A stretch of DNA of 64,000 nucleotides, from the NCBI RefSeq assembly GCF_020166395.1, contig NZ_JAIQXU010000004.1, forward strand, positions 143,527 through 207,526, read 5' to 3'. The number at the start of each line of letters is the position of its first letter. Position 1 is the stretch's first letter. Of the stretch, positions 62,881-64,000 are shown one piece after another. The position numbers and the translations under genes were made by a program. The stretch is from Deinococcus betulae. Lineage in GTDB: Bacteria > Deinococcota > Deinococci > Deinococcales > Deinococcaceae. The notes below the pieces were generated by a model. The model ran no database searches and had not been told where the DNA came from. It saw only the letters and a program-made list of their open reading frames with translations.

Positions 62881-63596
62881 GCGCTTCTGAGGTGCTGCTG
62901 GACGTGCGTGATCTGCGGGCGCGCTACGGCCGGGTTGAGGCGCTGTCGGGGGTCAGCCTGCAGGTGCGGCCAGGCCAGATCGTCAGCGTCATTGGGGCCA
63001 ACGGGGCGGGCAAGACAACCCTGCTGAATTGCCTGATGGGCGTCCTGCCGGGCAGCGGTCAGGTCACTTACGCAGGCGCAGCCCTGAACGATATGCCGCT
63101 GGAGGCGCGGGTGGCGCGCGGCATCAGCCTGGTGCCCGAACGGCGGGACCTGTTTGCCAGCATGAGCGTGGCTGACAATCTGCAACTGGGCGCCTACACC
63201 CGGCGGCGCCAGACCTGGCGGCCCGATCTGGACCGGGTGTATACCCGTTTTCCCCGCCTGGCCGAGCGCCGCGCCCAGCTGGCCGGCACCCTGTCGGGCG
63301 GCGAACAGCAGATGCTGGCCATTGGCCGCGCCCTGATGGCCCGGCCCCGCCTCCTGCTGCTGGACGAGCCGAGCCTGGGGCTGGCCCCGCTGATTGTGCG
63401 CGACATCCTGACCATCGTGACCGAGCTGCGCGCCGAGGGCGTTACCATCCTGCTGGTCGAGCAAAACGCCCGCGCCAGCCTGGCCATCAGCGACCACGGG
63501 TACGTGCTGGAAACTGGCCAGGTGACCCTGAGCGGCCCCGCCGCCGACCTGGCCCAGAACCCCGCTCTGACGGCCAGTTACCTGGGTGGGGCGTGA
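62877..63596 (+). CDS. livF: Branched-chain amino acid ABC transporter ATP-binding protein LivF
   Basis: This 239-residue ATPase starts with GTG overlapping the previous stop (GTGA). It has [21 protein letters not shown], Walker [41 protein letters not shown], signature [15 protein letters not shown], Walker [15 protein letters not shown] and [23 protein letters not shown], which are LivF hallmarks. With LivH and LivM-LivG it completes the importer core. The ligand could be a branched-chain amino acid, amide or urea; the missing binding protein would decide. Confidence 0.93.
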   Translation: MSASEVLLDVRDLRARYGRVEALSGVSLQVRPGQIVSVIGANGAGKTTLLNCLMGVLPGSGQVTYAGAALNDMPLEARVARGISLVPERRDLFASMSVADNLQLGAYTRRRQTWRPDLDRVYTRFPRLAERRAQLAGTLSGGEQQMLAIGRALMARPRLLLLDEPSLGLAPLIVRDILTIVTELRAEGVTILLVEQNARASLAISDHGYVLETGQVTLSGPAADLAQNPALTASYLGGA

Positions 63597-63841
63597 TTGG
63601 GCTGATGGTGGCGTGTCGGAGGAAGGCTGGAACAGGGTCAAGGAGACGGCGCTTGTCTTGAGGACCAGACCTCCTAGGATGCTGTTCCAGAGGGCGAGCC
63701 GGGAAATGAGGCCGTCACTCTGTAAATATTCTCGGAGGGCCAGGATCGGAATAACTCTGACACTGGCCTACAACGTAGGTTCACTGCGGCGGCCTGACAG
63801 CGAAACTCAGCGTGGTGGAGGATCATACCCCTTCAATAGCT

Positions 63842-64000
63842 GAGGCGACCACAGTGAGTGTCCGTCAGAGACAGCGGCGGAAGTAGAGCTGAAGGGCGTG
63901 ATTGGCTCCTCAATGGAACTGGCAACCGCTGTCACATCGGTCGTCAGTGGCTTTGAGGTCGCTCCTCAAACTGAAACAAGTGAACTCGCGGAGCAGAGTG
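63842..64000 (+). other. Distal 400 bases with a possible partial gene at the right edge
   Basis: After livF (63597-63841) I see no convincing element; a frame at 63586-63843 overlaps livF and has no family features. From about 63844 one plus frame stays open to the window end. Candidate starts are GTG 63898 and ATG 63913, giving MELATAVTSVVSGFEVAPQ then TETSELAEQS. The helical, acidic text could be the start of a gene, but 29 codons are too few to judge. Confidence 0.25.

Noticed and set aside
63586..63843. 85-codon frame after livF
   Set aside because: Starts inside livF, lacks family features, and its composition changes along its length.

Overview
The window reads as GC-rich DNA from a Deinococcus species, most likely a plasmid, megaplasmid or second chromosome. 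The evidence is a replication and partition module at about 11.6-15.3 kb: a Deinococcus-type RepA initiator, eleven identical 18-bp iterons, an AT-rich stretch, and parA-parB. A perfect palindrome next to parA recurs twice more in the window (near 46.2 and 56.9 kb) and looks like the partition site. Several genes have a TAnnnT -10 box only 5-9 bases before the start codon, the leaderless arrangement common in Deinococcus. No rRNA, tRNA, CRISPR array or intact transposon was found.

Region by region. 0-4.6 kb: the start of a methanethiol oxidase gene and a complete sulfate importer (cysA, cysW, cysT, sbp), facing an Rrf2 regulator. The same 19-bp operator lies before the regulator/importer pair and before the oxidase gene. 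5.1-11.5 kb: one surface or secretion operon of two related lipoproteins (one with a beta-helix domain), three tail-collar-domain proteins and a Tat-exported binding-protein-like protein. 11.6-16.2 kb: repA, origin, parAB and a BadF-type kinase. 16.2-25.2 kb: an HD-GYP protein, a SorC-type regulator divergent from glpK-glpD, an M3 peptidase gene split by an in-frame stop, a GNAT protein and a DUF2252 protein. 25.3-28.7 kb: a MerR regulator and quinone oxidoreductase divergent from an acyl-CoA dehydrogenase. 29.1-34.0 kb: two peptidoglycan hydrolases, then an XPB-like helicase overlapping a Bax1/DUF790 nuclease. 34.3-38.4 kb: two tandem secreted glycosidase-like lipoproteins with near-identical C-terminal modules and a MITE-like repeat between them. 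38.9-45.8 kb: a MacB/Lol-type ABC transporter with a Tat-exported partner, a PhoA-type phosphatase, a glycerate kinase and a secreted protein.

46.2-56.8 kb holds a homoprotocatechuate (4-hydroxyphenylacetate) catabolic cluster: hpaI, hpaH, hpaD, hpaB, an SDR, hpaE and hpaG on the minus strand, with a PucR-type regulator divergent at the upstream end. A plus-strand secreted-protein gene interrupts it. hpaC and hpaF are not in the window. 57.3-59.8 kb is a GAF-PAS-GGDEF(degenerate)-EAL protein. 60.0-63.6 kb is a branched-chain amino-acid type ABC transporter in which LivM and LivG are fused into one protein. The last 400 bases contain at most the start of one uncertain gene.

Much of the cargo concerns nutrient capture (sulfate, phosphate, glycerol, aromatics, amino acids, polysaccharide) and cell-surface functions, as expected of an accessory replicon. 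Starts were moved from the longest ORF where lipobox, ribosome-binding site, operator or neighbour evidence supported it.
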